Of a stretch of 64,000 nt of DNA, positions 25,474-37,019 are shown piece by piece. The stretch lies in assembly GCA_973895155.1 (NCBI GenBank), contig OZ316893.1, forward strand, positions 3,534,001 to 3,598,000, read 5' to 3'. Source of the DNA: Marsupella aquatica. Lineage: Eukaryota > Marchantiophyta. Each line of letters begins with the position of its first letter. The first letter of the stretch is position 1. The notes beneath the pieces are model-generated. The model saw only the letters and a program-made list of their open reading frames with translations. It made no database searches and was not told the origin of the DNA. A program made the position numbers and the translations under genes.

Positions 25474-27949
25474 TCAGTGAAGAGAGGGACGGACCTGGCG
25501 GACAGGTTCTGGGACGCGATATTGACAACATCTCCGAACCACAGCTGTGGCTGTTTCCAGAGAAATTCGATGGCCAATCGAGACGTAAATAGGTTTTGTC
25601 GAGTCTGCATGACTTTTAACGGCCTGCCGATTCCAAGATATGAAACTTTACCACCAATGACGATGCAAGGTGGGGACGCATTCGTAAAACAACAGGTCTT
25701 GGCAAGTAATGAACAATAATATCTAGAAAATAAGATCCCTCGGACGTTGTCATCGATCCTTCAGTACCGAAACTAACATATTTCCAGGCATGATTGAAGC
25801 TTCCGTTTAAACACTAACCATGCCCCATACACGCCCACTTCTTCCAGTCAGAGGAATTGCATCTCCTGAACTAAGATTGGTCTTGGACACCTCCAGCCTC
25901 ACTTCTGCATCAGAGAGACCATCAACATGATGAAGCTGGAAGACAAAACAACATGAAACATTTTTTTCAGGGCACTTATCCGTTCCTGCCGATGCCCGCA
26001 CTCAGATTACCAGGGGATTCGGACCAGGCATATTCAAACCCTCCAGATAAGCTATGATTGCCACCAGAGTCCATAAACCCCATTCGGCCTTTTCGAATGG
26101 AATGGATGGCTGAATCCAACAGGAGTGACGTGCAATCTAGATACTCCTGAGTATTGTGCGTGTCTTGCATTTGTTATCAAGGTAAAATCTACCGAGGTCT
26201 TGGCTCTTACAACACAAGGCTTGTCCACTCAAAACAGTTAAAAAATGAGAACTAAAAACATAAAATCAAGAAGTCTGGAAAAATATAAAACTATGATTCC
26301 AAACCTACATTTTTCCCGACACCAATCGTTGGGATGTCTGCCAGGACTCCAAGATGACTCGCTAATCCAAAGCCTGCACTCGTCACAGCGTCATCACAGT
26401 GTCAAAATTGAACCAAAGACCTTTTTGACAAACACCCATTTTGCGAAGTCATGGTGAGGTAGGGATCCTTAGTCTTTACCGTCAGAAATGTTTTCAACTT
26501 AACACCAAGTAAAACTAACAATCTACGTTAGTAAGCGAGAGCTTAAGACATTATTTCCGCAGAGAAAGAAATCCAGCACGCACCTCTGGGATGCAGGATG
26601 CCATTACCGTCCACCATCAGCAACTGTTGCATATACGAGTAAACTCTTGTGAATTTTCTGTGACTGAAAAACAAAAGCATAAGCAATTCCGAGCGTTTCT
26701 CGTCTATAGTCAAGATTGCTTTGACTTGATTGAATTCCCCAAATATCGGCTTCTGAAACGTTCTTTGAGAATTTGGCCGAGCTGAGCTGAAAGGTACTGC
26801 ACACCTGAGGATATAGAGTCTTGGTACTGGTGGCCATCTTCTTAATAAGGTTCAGTAGCGCAGGACTCTGCCAACACAATTTCCAGAATAAAACTAAATT
26901 TTGAATGAATTTGCACTGTCATTAATTGAAATGTGCAAAAATAAAGGCGAAATAAATTTGCATTCTCATCAATCGAAACGTGACCTTCAGGGAAACAATA
27001 AATCACACATGAAGCTGCGAGAGTTTAAACCCTGATCCTCTATGGAGACGAGATAAAACCTTCTTCATATGTGACTTATCGACAAGACGACCCTATAGAT
27101 CAATTGGAGATGGGACAGAATGGATGAATAAATGGAATTTGAAGTCCATAGCCATGGGACCAGAAAGGAACAATTGTAGCCAATGTAGACAAAGGGATCC
27201 AGTTAAATTAAACAAACCTCTCGAAAGGCAAGAAACCCTGGGATGTACGGCATTGTCAGCTTCACCATTTCATAATCTTCATAAACCACTTTCATACTGT
27301 CTATGTCCAGAACAACCACAGCACCGAGGGCGACTGAAGGATCAATCTTGGAGAAGCTGAGGTCGACACCTCCAACGTATCGGAGCCTATTTCGCTCTTC
27401 AATTAGAGAAGACCCTGAAATGGATGACCCCGTAGAGTCTGAGCTTTTCGGAAGTAGTTTCCAAGCGAAGTCATCATGCAATATTAACCTGGACTTCAAT
27501 GCTTCTTGTTCACTGCAAACGATTCACTATGTAAGGGAATGGTCGCATGAATCGGCTCTAGAGGATCCACTAGAAACCACGCAATGCCATTTTCATCTGG
27601 AGCTGATGCCATCACCACCTCAAGAAAAATAGAATATATTCAGACAGGCATGAATCACTCATTGACCGCGGTGTAAATGATTTTTATTGTAATCGCCCAC
27701 CTGATGCACAAAGAGGTATGAGAGCTATTCTCTGTCGCGGCCACATCCTCAATGCTGGAGTTTTTACTGCTTAAATCTAATTTTGTTCATGGCATCTAGG
27801 TAACCGATTTACAAATTGTAAAATATAAAAGGATTGAGACCACTTCGGAAACAATTTGAGAAGACTCACCGCATCCATTCCTGTAGTTGTTCTGAAGCAG
27901 GCTCATTCTGCGCAAATGTGGCTGAGAATTCTGATGAGCCAAAATCCAT
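25474..27949 (-). CDS. ENDOV: Endonuclease V (deoxyinosine/inosine-specific), 7 exons, 269 aa
   Basis: Endonuclease V cleaves nucleic acid one phosphodiester 3' of deaminated adenine (inosine); eukaryotic forms prefer inosine-containing RNA. Exons on the minus strand, in coding order: 27870-27949, 27218-27512, 26805-26867, 26584-26623, 26309-26373, 25819-25935, 25474-25623. They sum to 810 nt and every GT-AG junction keeps frame, which strongly supports the model. The family signature is intact: YVGGVDLSF with Asp77, the wedge motif PYIP at 115-118 followed by GFLAFRE with Glu125, MVDGNGILHPRG with Asp151, then GLASHLGVLADIPTIGVGK, HVDGLS and SIGHRISLETA. Asp77, Glu125 and Asp151 correspond to the three metal-binding residues of the family. 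The protein ends abruptly after the conserved PEPVRQ with VRPSLH, so the usual basic tail is short or absent. The start is the first ATG upstream of WMREQEALK. It is transcribed away from the LpxD gene. Confidence 0.93.
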
Positions 27950-28915
27950 AGTGAAGAACACCCGACAATATCACTGCATCGATTGAAAGACGGAAAACAT
28001 TCATCCTTGAGCTATATAAAAATCGCCAGCACAGATGGCCCGTATCCGCACGAGAAGCTGCGAGTCCGGTTCGTTCTGGCGTGTGGGCAGCAATTCTTTC
28101 TCTCGCGATTGTCGTCCGATGGCTGTTTTGACGCCATCGGAAGAATTGTTATGTAATCCACTCCGTCAACAGCCTTGGTGGTCAAGGGCCCGGTTGCCTC
28201 GCCCTTCTAGCCCTTCTAGCCCTTCTTGTCTCCTCCGTGCCTCCGAGCTCGCTTCCCAGACAGGGGACACCCGTGACAGAACAAGTACTGCACGCAATTC
28301 AGAGCTTGTCTTTGGTGTCTTTATTGCGGAAACGATGGGAAGAGAACTCTACCCTGTCACCGTGACTAGTTTATGCTGTCAGCCCTCACGCGTGCCCTCA
28401 TCCCTTCCCTGCCCGAGTCCGCACTGCCACTTGAGGGTAGAGACGGAGTGACTTCCCTGGCCCCCCTTAGCTGAATCCGCATTGAACCCGCCCAACGGTA
28501 CACTGGGAATGCTCGACGGTGTACCGGATTCTTTGGCCGACGGGAATGATTGTGCCTTTCGCCTTAGGCAAGCAAGCTCTACGAACTCTGCTCTTGAAGA
28601 ACTCCCAGCCATCGCTAAACGAAGTACTTACGAAGCATCGCTCGTGAGGCAGCCGTCGATCAGCTCAGAAGATTTTATGGACGGTCGAGGTCAGCATTTC
28701 CGGGCACCAGATCCACGAATTTCTTCGGAGCTTCCAAAAATTCACTCGTTTGGTTCTTGCCATTGTTCATGAAGTGCTGACTTCGCTGAGATTCTTCACA
28801 TTACAGCAGGTGCTAGAACTGTACAGTTTCAGCCAACTGACTCCTGAAGCAGAATCCAATCAGTGCCATTTGGAAGTACAACTCGTTGCCGGCATAGGAA
28901 TCGCCCAATTGCAAA
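27950..28915. other. Divergent intergenic region between endonuclease V and LpxD
   Basis: This ~970-bp stretch separates two divergently transcribed genes and probably holds both promoters and the LpxD 5' untranslated region. An open plus-strand frame at 28035-28451 (Arg/Ser-rich) and another at 28482-28772 are present, but neither shows a known domain. The ATG at 28035 lies only ~15 bases after a TATA-like box, too close to be in a transcript started by it. Confidence 0.5.
28011..28020. promoter_or_regulatory. TATA-like box, possible endonuclease V or LpxD promoter
   Basis: GCTATATAAA reads as a TATA box on the plus strand, and the reverse complement TTTATATAGC can serve on the minus strand. 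It lies ~62 bases upstream of the endonuclease V ATG, giving a short leader, or far upstream of the LpxD ATG. Which gene uses it cannot be told from sequence. Confidence 0.35.
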
Positions 28916-31900
28916 ATGACAACTCGTTTAATGAGACCCTTTTGCGTTCGCCTCTTGTCGTCTACATCCTTTTCACCAACATCTTGGGGGCAGTCTTCTC
29001 CGGGGCGCTGGGCATCTGTGTCATCCGCAAAGGCTTGGATGTTCCAAGAGTTTTCTAGGACATCAATACATTCGGTCTCTGCAGGGCAAGGTGTTCGGAT
29101 TCGATATGGAGGTGGGCTGTCTTGTTGTGCATTTGGAGTGCAGTCTCACAGTCGTAATTGCCGTCAGGTAGAATCTTCCAGCAAGGGAAGCCGGAATGAA
29201 GATCTTTTAGGTAATGTTTCTCGTGAACAGCAAACATATGTACCCTTCATTCTGAGAGATTGAAATAAGTAAAGCAAGTATAAGAAGAGAGAGATTTGTC
29301 TGGGGTTTCCACAAAATGTTTTAAGAAACCAAAGGATTGATGGAATGGAAATATTGGTCATGGGCAAGAACTAAAATTTAACAACTAAGCACGGTCTGAT
29401 TTACAAGGGAGTCTTGGTGCAGAACAAAGTGAAGAGCTGTCGACTGAGAAAGAATGGGAAAGTCTACAGAAGTGGACGAGGGGTGGAGGAGTTGTACACA
29501 AGCTTGCAAAGGTCTTTCGCTTGGACTGTCTTTCACCTCCCACTTGATAACATTTAATTATCGACGGCAAGGTCCGACAAGAGCATTCGGGGCTATATGT
29601 TGCGTACGATTATTTGGTCGGTGTACGAGCAGGAGTTGATTTTGAATCTCATGTTCTTGTGTATACATGTGTTGGTGTAGGTTAATGCATCTGTTGTGGT
29701 TGAAGAAGGGGCCATCATACATTCACACGCCATCATTGGACCGCACACGCAAATCTCTTCGGGCTCTGTAGTGGGCTCTCATGTGGTTATAGGCTCACAC
29801 AATAAGCTTGGGTACTGGGCTTGAAAACCTCTGTTGTAAATTTGTAATTGTGACATCATGGGCTGCTCCTGCACTGAAGTTGGATTCTTCTGATGTACTC
29901 GATTGGAGTTGTTTTGCTATTCTCCATGTCAGCTGGATTTAGGGCTTAAGGTTTACATTCTGAGATTTTTCTTTATGTACTTAATAATATATTTTGACAG
30001 CGTTGAATGTGACTTGCAGCTTCAATGTTGCTCTGCAGAATTGCTCTGTTGGAGATTCGTGCATTTTGCACAGTGGAGTTTGTGTCGGCCAAGATGGTTA
30101 GTCCTCATTTGATCTCCTGAGTCATAGTCATCCATTCCATTCTCCCCAAGTACTTGTGTTTTCGTGGCAAAATCTGTCAGATGCGTGCACTTTCCTGCAG
30201 CTTTTCCCTGGAAGATCTTCGGTTGACCTTGTCATTCCGATCAGCAATACTGCTTGTTTCATTTGAGAACTTGTCAAGTGGGAATTTTCTCTTTGAGCAC
30301 ATACCTAGTCAGAAATCCTCGCAGGCTGTCGATTCCTGTGACCAGCATCTTCTCAAAGGGTCTCTGTGGTCTACTGGCGGTCTGAGGTTTCGAGCTTGTC
30401 ATTCAACAAAAAACTTTATATGGTTTGATCGCAATGGGCCTGACAACATCTCTGATCCTGGACAGGGTTTGGATTTACTGTCAATGACAAGGGCGAGATG
30501 GTGAAGAGACCTCAGGTGAGTGTCCCCACCGACTGCTGTAGTTCAAGGGAGGTATGATATTGCTTAGTGAGAACTAGCTATTCATTCAACTAATTATCCC
30601 CGTGGTATTGAGGCAGATGCTAAGGGTTCAAATAGGGAATAATGTGGAGATTGGTGCTAATTCATGCATTGATCGAGGAAGGTATTAGATATTTTTTAAT
30701 AGTTCCTGGTAACTTGGATCAAACTCAACTTTTCTTGGGTAGAGTATTAGTTCTTTTTGGTGGAAATGATACTTCTGGCTTCCCCTCTTCGGATTCGTGA
30801 ACATACAGTCTGAAGGTCTTGCAATTATTTTGAATGGATGGATGGTAGGAGGTCAAGATGCTCGCAGGTAGATCAACTTAAATTTAGCTGTCGTCAGAGA
30901 ATAAATATGATGGTGTTTAGCAGGCTAGAGCAAATTGGCGATTGGGGCATTTATGAGTTGATGCTTGCAGCTGGCGTGATACAATTATTGGAGACCATAC
31001 CAAGATTGACAATCTGGTTCAGGTATGCAATTCCGACTGTGCCAAAATATTTCTGGATTTAAGTAACAGGCAAGGATGTATGTCTTGCCGTTGGGTGCAT
31101 TGTGTGAACGAAGCGAGGATTGTATCGGCCCTATTTTTGTCACTTTAAGTACGACCAGACTGCTATGTGGATAAATAGGATCAAGTCAGATCTTACTGTC
31201 ACATATGGTGCTCTCCTCCATGCTCAACTTGAACGTCCCATGAACCGTGTCATTGAAGCAGATAGGGCACAATGTGGTAATAGGACGCTGCTGCATACTT
31301 TGTGGACAAGCGGGAATTGCGGGATCTGCCACGTATGTAGGACATACCTAAAGGCTCCTCTGTTTTCTTTTCCGTGCGTGACCTGTTGGATGTTTTAAGT
31401 GCAGTTTGATGCATTTTCCGTTTACTGTTAAACTTGTAAAACCTCTCTTCATGAGGAGAAATATGGGAAGTTTGCTGAGAGCAGCAATTGGTTGCAGGCT
31501 TGGTGATTATGTTGTCATGGGCGGAAAGTCAGGTGTGGCTGACCATGTGTCAGTTGCCAACAAGGTAAATCACCATAGGGAGGACCAACTGGTTGTTGTT
31601 TGATTATATTTGTACAGCATGGCGACTTGAAGGACTCATTTCAACGCTGCTTACAGGTGCGCATTGCAGCGAAGAGTGCTGTAACCTCCAGTATCGTAGA
31701 GCCTGGTGACTACGCAGGATTTCCAGCGGTAAGTTTTCTATATTGAGCTGGAGCTCCATTATCTCAAAATTAAGTCGAAACATGCTGGAGGATGATTTAG
31801 CTGAGGGGATTTGGTCACCAATCAGGGTTAGTAATTATGTCTAAATTCAGTTGGAATGTGCTGGAGGAAGAATCTCGAAGGGGATTCGGTCACTAATCAG

Positions 31901-32262
31901 AAGTAGTCCATTACGTCGGAATCCCGTTCAAGTGTGCTGGAGGATGTGAGTCATCTGAGCGGATTCGTCCATTGCGTCTAATCCTATTGGAATATGTTCA
32001 AGGGTTTACTCATTTCAGGGGATTTGACCACAATGTTTGTGATATATTTAATATGGAAAAACAGGTACCTGCCAAGGCATGGCGTCAATCAGTCTTGAAT
32101 TTCCGGAAGCTGGGAAAACAACCGCAGGTAGGGACAAATACCACCTTATGTATTCTACAAACCACAGAGTTTTGCGAGGACTCAGAAATTTGTAGGTTTC
32201 ATATGTCCATCCAAGAAATGCGTTCCTGCCCTTCTCTTGTCAGACTGCAAACTGTTTTCTAA
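28916..32262 (+). CDS. LPXD: LpxD-like UDP-3-O-acylglucosamine N-acyltransferase, probably mitochondrial
   Basis: LpxD N-acylates UDP-3-O-acylglucosamine in lipid A synthesis; plants keep a mitochondrial set of these enzymes. Proposed exons: 28916-29210, 29390 (or 29408)-29511, 29681-29811, 30020-30096, 30466-30515, 30617-30681, 30971-31022, 31262-31332, 31498-31564, 31657-31728, 32065-32262. All junctions keep frame. Exons 3-10 form a left-handed beta-helix of hexapeptide repeats ([30 protein letters not shown]). The stretch NLVQIGHNVV, across exons 7 and 8, holds the conserved His that acts as general base; [10 protein letters not shown] and [17 protein letters not shown] follow. Exon 1 ([19 protein letters not shown]...) is Arg/Ser-rich without acids at its start, like a mitochondrial presequence. 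Exons 1 and 2 are less certain than the rest. At the C terminus, reading through to 32262 adds a 45-aa tail; a strong donor at 32128 could instead join 32413-32478 and give a 21-aa tail. Confidence 0.88.
31775..32025. repeat. Imperfect tandem repeat inside LpxD intron 10
   Basis: Three to four units of about 75-80 bp share GTGCTGGAGGA, GGGGATT-GGTCA and a GTCTAATTC/GTCGGAATC block before the next unit. They lie between the exons ending at 31728 and starting at 32065. Confidence 0.65.
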
Positions 32263-32981
32263 GCTCTGTTCTAAATGCTATTACGAACGTTTCTACTGAT
32301 AAGCAAAAATCTCCATTTAAGGCTTAGAAATATGGAGGTAGATGAACGTTTCTAGTTCAAAGGACGAATCTCCCTTCGAGGACAGACAAAGGAAGTTAAA
32401 ATGGACTTACAGCATGACCTTCAACTGACTCCCAATCATGGGAACGTACAGGTACAAGGATATGATCAAGAAGATTGACAGAAAACTGACGAACAGAAGC
32501 GAAGTGCAAGTGTTGGAAACTCGAATTTACCTTCCTTGGGGCAATGCTTCCCCAGTCAAAATCTTGTACTTCTTCCTTAGTCTGCCATGCCTCCCTTCCC
32601 ATTCCCATACTCTTGCTCATGAGCCGTGAGTGAAGCTTCACTGACAGGATTTCTTGTCCTCGGTCAGTGATGGAGTCTGATTGATCTATTTTTTTGGTTC
32701 AAAAAGGTTTTCGTATCGATTTGGTTTGGAAACACATTTCTCAGACATCACTAATGCGTGGTTACAAAGTTGCATGAAGAGTTCAGTTTCACAAATAGGT
32801 TTGTTGAAGTTGCATGAAGAGTTTCATTACTCGTGGAATATGCAGAAAAATATGCAGAAAAATATGCAAATATAGTGATCATGCTGCACAAATATAGGCC
32901 AAGTACACATATCCGATTGATGAGCACGTGTAAGGGGAACCACAGCCACATATGGGTCCTGATAACTGCACATCAAAATAT

Positions 32982-33209
32982 GACATATATGGTGTATAAC
33001 ATTTCTCTATATGATGATAAATCTTGTTATTTTTTTTAACTCAATAAGTGCACACCATATATTACCACATTTTGATATGTGATACTGGCAGGGCTGACAT
33101 ATATGGTGTATAACATTTCTCTATATGATGATAAATTTTGTTATTTTCATTAACTCAATAAATGCACACCATATGTTACCACATTTTGATGTGTGATACT
33201 GGCAGGGGC
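32982..33209. repeat. Tandem duplication, 114 bp x 2
   Basis: Units 32982-33095 and 33096-33209 each begin with GACATATATGGTGTATAACA and end with GTGATACTGGCAGGG; only a few substitutions separate them. Confidence 0.9.
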
Positions 33210-34197
33210 CACATATGTGGTGGGTGGCTTAAGCCTACGAGCAACAGCTACACAGGCCAAGAAATGCCCGGCAGTGTGGGTAGGGCAAACGGAGGGGGAG
33301 AAACAGGCGGGAAGGGGTTGTGGGCAGCCGGCAAAGCACCGGCTGATGCTGCAAGCCAGAAAACTTGTGCTTGAGACCCATACTTGGACACATATCCAAT
33401 GTGGAAAGGCACGAGGGAGGCCAAAACGTGAGGAAGAAATAGCTAGGTAAAGTAAAATATCCAGATCTAAGCAATACCACCAGAAATGGAGATTATCTGC
33501 TCCCAAAAAGGAAAAAAATTGCTGTGAGCAATCCTAGCTATTCACCAAAAAATGAGTTTTCCATCACTGTGGAATCCACCCTATCACCACTCTTGCCTGG
33601 CATGCATGCCTGAGCTGCCCTAACCATGCCAGTGATAACATGAATTAAAAAAATAATTAAATCAAAGTAAATTAAACAACCAAAAGCACTAAAGACAAGA
33701 GATGGAAAATTTAACAACAAGACCGTCTTCCACACCAGGCCCAGAAACATGATTCTACAATGGCATCGTTGTAATGATAGCACTTCCTCACTTTGCTTGC
33801 AATATTCTCTGTCTCACGTCAACATTCAGTCTGTGCAATGCATGATCTAGTGTCAGTTGTTACACCTATGACTGCATGGTCACAACTGCAATGCAAGTAT
33901 TGTTGCACCAATGACTCGAGGGTCACAATTCTACCCTTGCTTGTATACATGCTAGATAGACAAAAAGAAAAATCACCTGAGCAACTCAACATTTGTGTGC
34001 CATGCATATATGGATATGGTTGCACCAAATGAATGACAACATGGCTGCAATGACAGTCCATCAGACAGTGGGCTATAATTAAACATTGTGATCAAACTGT
34101 GTAATATGCATTGGCACATTTTTCTGGGCATTGTCTACTTGCAAAAACAAAAAATGGCAGGGATGGATTGTAGTTGTCCGCCAAACAAGACTTTTAC

Positions 34198-34278
34198 AAT
34201 TTACATATCACTACTACCATATATAGCATGCTCATCCTAGAACATGCTTTACTTTTTGTCTGGTAGTGATATGTAAGT
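34198..34278. repeat. Short inverted repeat, MITE-like
   Basis: TTTACATATCACTACTACC on the left is the near-perfect reverse complement of GGTAGTGATATGTAA on the right, with about 45 bp between. No flanking target duplication was confirmed. Confidence 0.5.
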
Positions 34279-35245
34279 GGACAAAATTAGAGAGTAAAAA
34301 GAATACATATTAAATGTGAATGGGATAAAATAATAGAAATAAAGTTCATGCAAATAAAAGCACATAGTGACCAATGGAAAGTACAATTAAATTTTATGAC
34401 AAAAAGATGCTAGGGAGTTGTGCACTTACTTCAATGTGTCTTATTAATGACTCTCATTTCAATCCCGATTTCAATAAAACCATAAACTTAGGAAAGAAAG
34501 CCATGAGGGGAACTTAAGATAGGATGTGTTCACATTACTTAAAATCATTCCTCTCACTCATGAGAATACTTAAAAGCGGTAGAAAATGAAGCCCTTAGTT
34601 TCTCTCTAGGAGACAACAAAGTTTGAAAATTAAGGGGGCTGCCAAAATAAATTCAAAATACTATAGGATACCAAAAATTTAAAGGGGTCCAACATTGAAT
34701 TAAAAATCTATATGTTACAAAGGATGCCCCTTGTTAAGATACATTCAAATAAAAATACATGATACAAAAATATGAATAAGACAAAACATGAAAGTTGGAT
34801 TCACCACATAGCAGTGTCAAATGCAATACCTACTCATATATTGGAGGAAATGTCCAAGATTTTTCCCTTCTTGGGGCCTTTTTCCACATTCCACCCACTT
34901 CTTTCTTGTAAGGGGCCAATATGCTCCACTGTTTTTGGGAAATTTGCTAGAAATGGCAAAATTTGGACCATACTGGTAACCCATAGCTCTTGAAACAGAT
35001 ATTACTGCAACCCATAGCTCTTGAAGGGGCAGTGTTTAAGGTCCATCAGATTTTGAGGTTTGAGGTCCCTTTAATAAATCATGCAATCCAGATCTATTTG
35101 GTTTAAGGTCCATCAAATTCTGAGGATTGAGACTCCCAATAAAGCATATGCAATCCTGTGCCCGTATCTGAGTCTCTAGTCTATTCCCTTTCTCCACACT
35201 TTACCAGGAAGCGAGCTGCTAACAAGGGGTCATTGTAGCATCCAA

Positions 35246-35283
35246 GGAAACAGTAAACATGAAACATGGAAACAGTAAACATG
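35246..35283. repeat. Two-copy motif GGAAACAGTAAACATG
   Basis: Direct repeat of 16 bp at 35246-35261 and 35268-35283. Its first 13 bases equal part of the terminal repeat of the transposon at 3328-7359. No partner inverted repeat was found nearby. Confidence 0.6.
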
Positions 35284-37019
35284 TTCTCACATGAGCAAAA
35301 ACTTTACTCACATGATCCCTAATTTTTCTACATCCAAGTGCCTAGCTAACAAGAACCTGGTTGATATCATACATTTTTGGGACTCCTCTTTTTGCTAGCA
35401 AACTCGCTAAGCCATCTGGAGTCATAAAAAAGACGTCATAAAGAACAGAAAAATTATAAAAGACAGAAACAAACAATTAAAAACCTTTAGTGCCTCACTA
35501 ACAACACTCTCCTACCTAACTAAAGTTCCTTCTTTGCTCGCATTATACGATATCTTGCTAACGAGCATTATACAATACATAACAGCTAACGAGTCAGTGC
35601 GATGTGCGCGGCTGAAATCAGGGCCAAAGTTAATGAGGGGAGTTTAAGGAGATGCATGTAGACGGAAAAGCAGCCGGCGGGAATCGGCAAGGAGCATGCG
35701 CAAAGAGAAGGCCTCGCTATGCAATGAACCCAGACGGCTTCGGAGCGTCTCCACCCGTCAAACCTGGCCCGACTGGACCCACTCTCTCGATCTCATGCCA
35801 GAGATTCAAGCGCACTGTCCATCATCACTCTGTCAGCTCGATTCAATAATTTACTAACAAAATGCATCGTTTACTTCCCAAGCTTGCTGCTCAGATTCCA
35901 TAGCCTGAGGAGTGGGCCTATTCCACCCTTCGCTTGACGACAATCGCTCTTTCCCACTTTTTCCCAGAAACCCGCACTTTAGTCCTGAAAGAGAGAGATG
36001 TCTGAGTCCGTCGTTTTCAACCGAAAGAATTCTCTGAAACTGGTTTTTGATCCGGTGTAGGTGTCTCTGAATATTTTTCGTTGAGCTTGTTTGCTTCACT
36101 GAGTACTTTCTCTATGTAACACTGTCCAAAAACAAAAGGACGCATGCGTCCTGGAGAGAGGAATGCACAGGAAAGAGACCCAATAAAGGGGACCCTTTCA
36201 GTAAGTTTCTTTCTTTCAAAATACCGTCATCCTTTGTTTGACCTGGAACAGAGCCATTCATTCATTATATAACACACTCACTACGACTTCGATTCTCACC
36301 CGTGCAGCCTACATCTCTCTCAACTCAGACTACCGGCACTCCTATCACATTGAGTACGTCCGCGCAGCTCCGCTCCAGCGTTCGCCTCGTCTGCCAACGA
36401 AGTGCAAACTTACGGCTCCGTCGTCTCGCTGCCCACACAGTCTCTTCCATCGTCTGTAAGCGGCGACCTGCTTCATTCTGTAATTATATTCGGAGCATAT
36501 CAATGTGTCCAGTCTTACAGAGGACATATATAGAACTGATGATTAGACCTTGCTCATTGTAGACTGAAACCGTAATCAGATTGCTTGGTGATTGAGCGTC
36601 ACATCCTCATACGTAGGCAGAAAATTTGGGTCCAGCTGAAAGCATACTCTGACAGCAAGCGCCATTGATGGACTTCTGCGTTGGACGCTTAATTTATAAC
36701 TCCTGACCTGTCAATTGGTACATAGCTGCGGGTAGATGTGAGGAGAATTCAATGCCTGATCGACGACTCAGGTGCATGCTGTCAAATTCTCTTGCAAAGG
36801 AAATATTGTCTAGGACGGCGTTATGGCGAGCTCAGTAGCCATAGCATACGCACGCTCCAGCTGGTCCGACACTGATATGTCAATTGTAATAGGTTGGGCT
36901 CGTGTGGCGATCGCGCACATCAGAGTCTGACTTGGCAGTATTAGCTCACATCATTCTTTTGAGTAACGCCTTCTAACCGACTTCTTTTCCTTCAGAAAGG
37001 TGTTGAAGCGAATTCAGTC

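Larger units (their letters stand above)
32263..37019. other. Intergenic, no gene seen
   Basis: No supportable gene. It contains a 114-bp tandem duplication (32982-33209), a short foldback (34200-34276), a 22-bp-period repeat related to the transposon termini (35246-35283) and, near its right end, probable 5' untranslated sequence of the next gene. 33200-33450 is GC-richer with frames on both strands but no domain. Confidence 0.5.

Noticed and set aside
28035-28451. Arg/Ser-rich 138-aa frame as first exon of LpxD
   Set aside because: The ATG is too close to the TATA-like box and there is no in-frame link to exon 2; the frame at 28916 has a better presequence-like start and a compatible donor.
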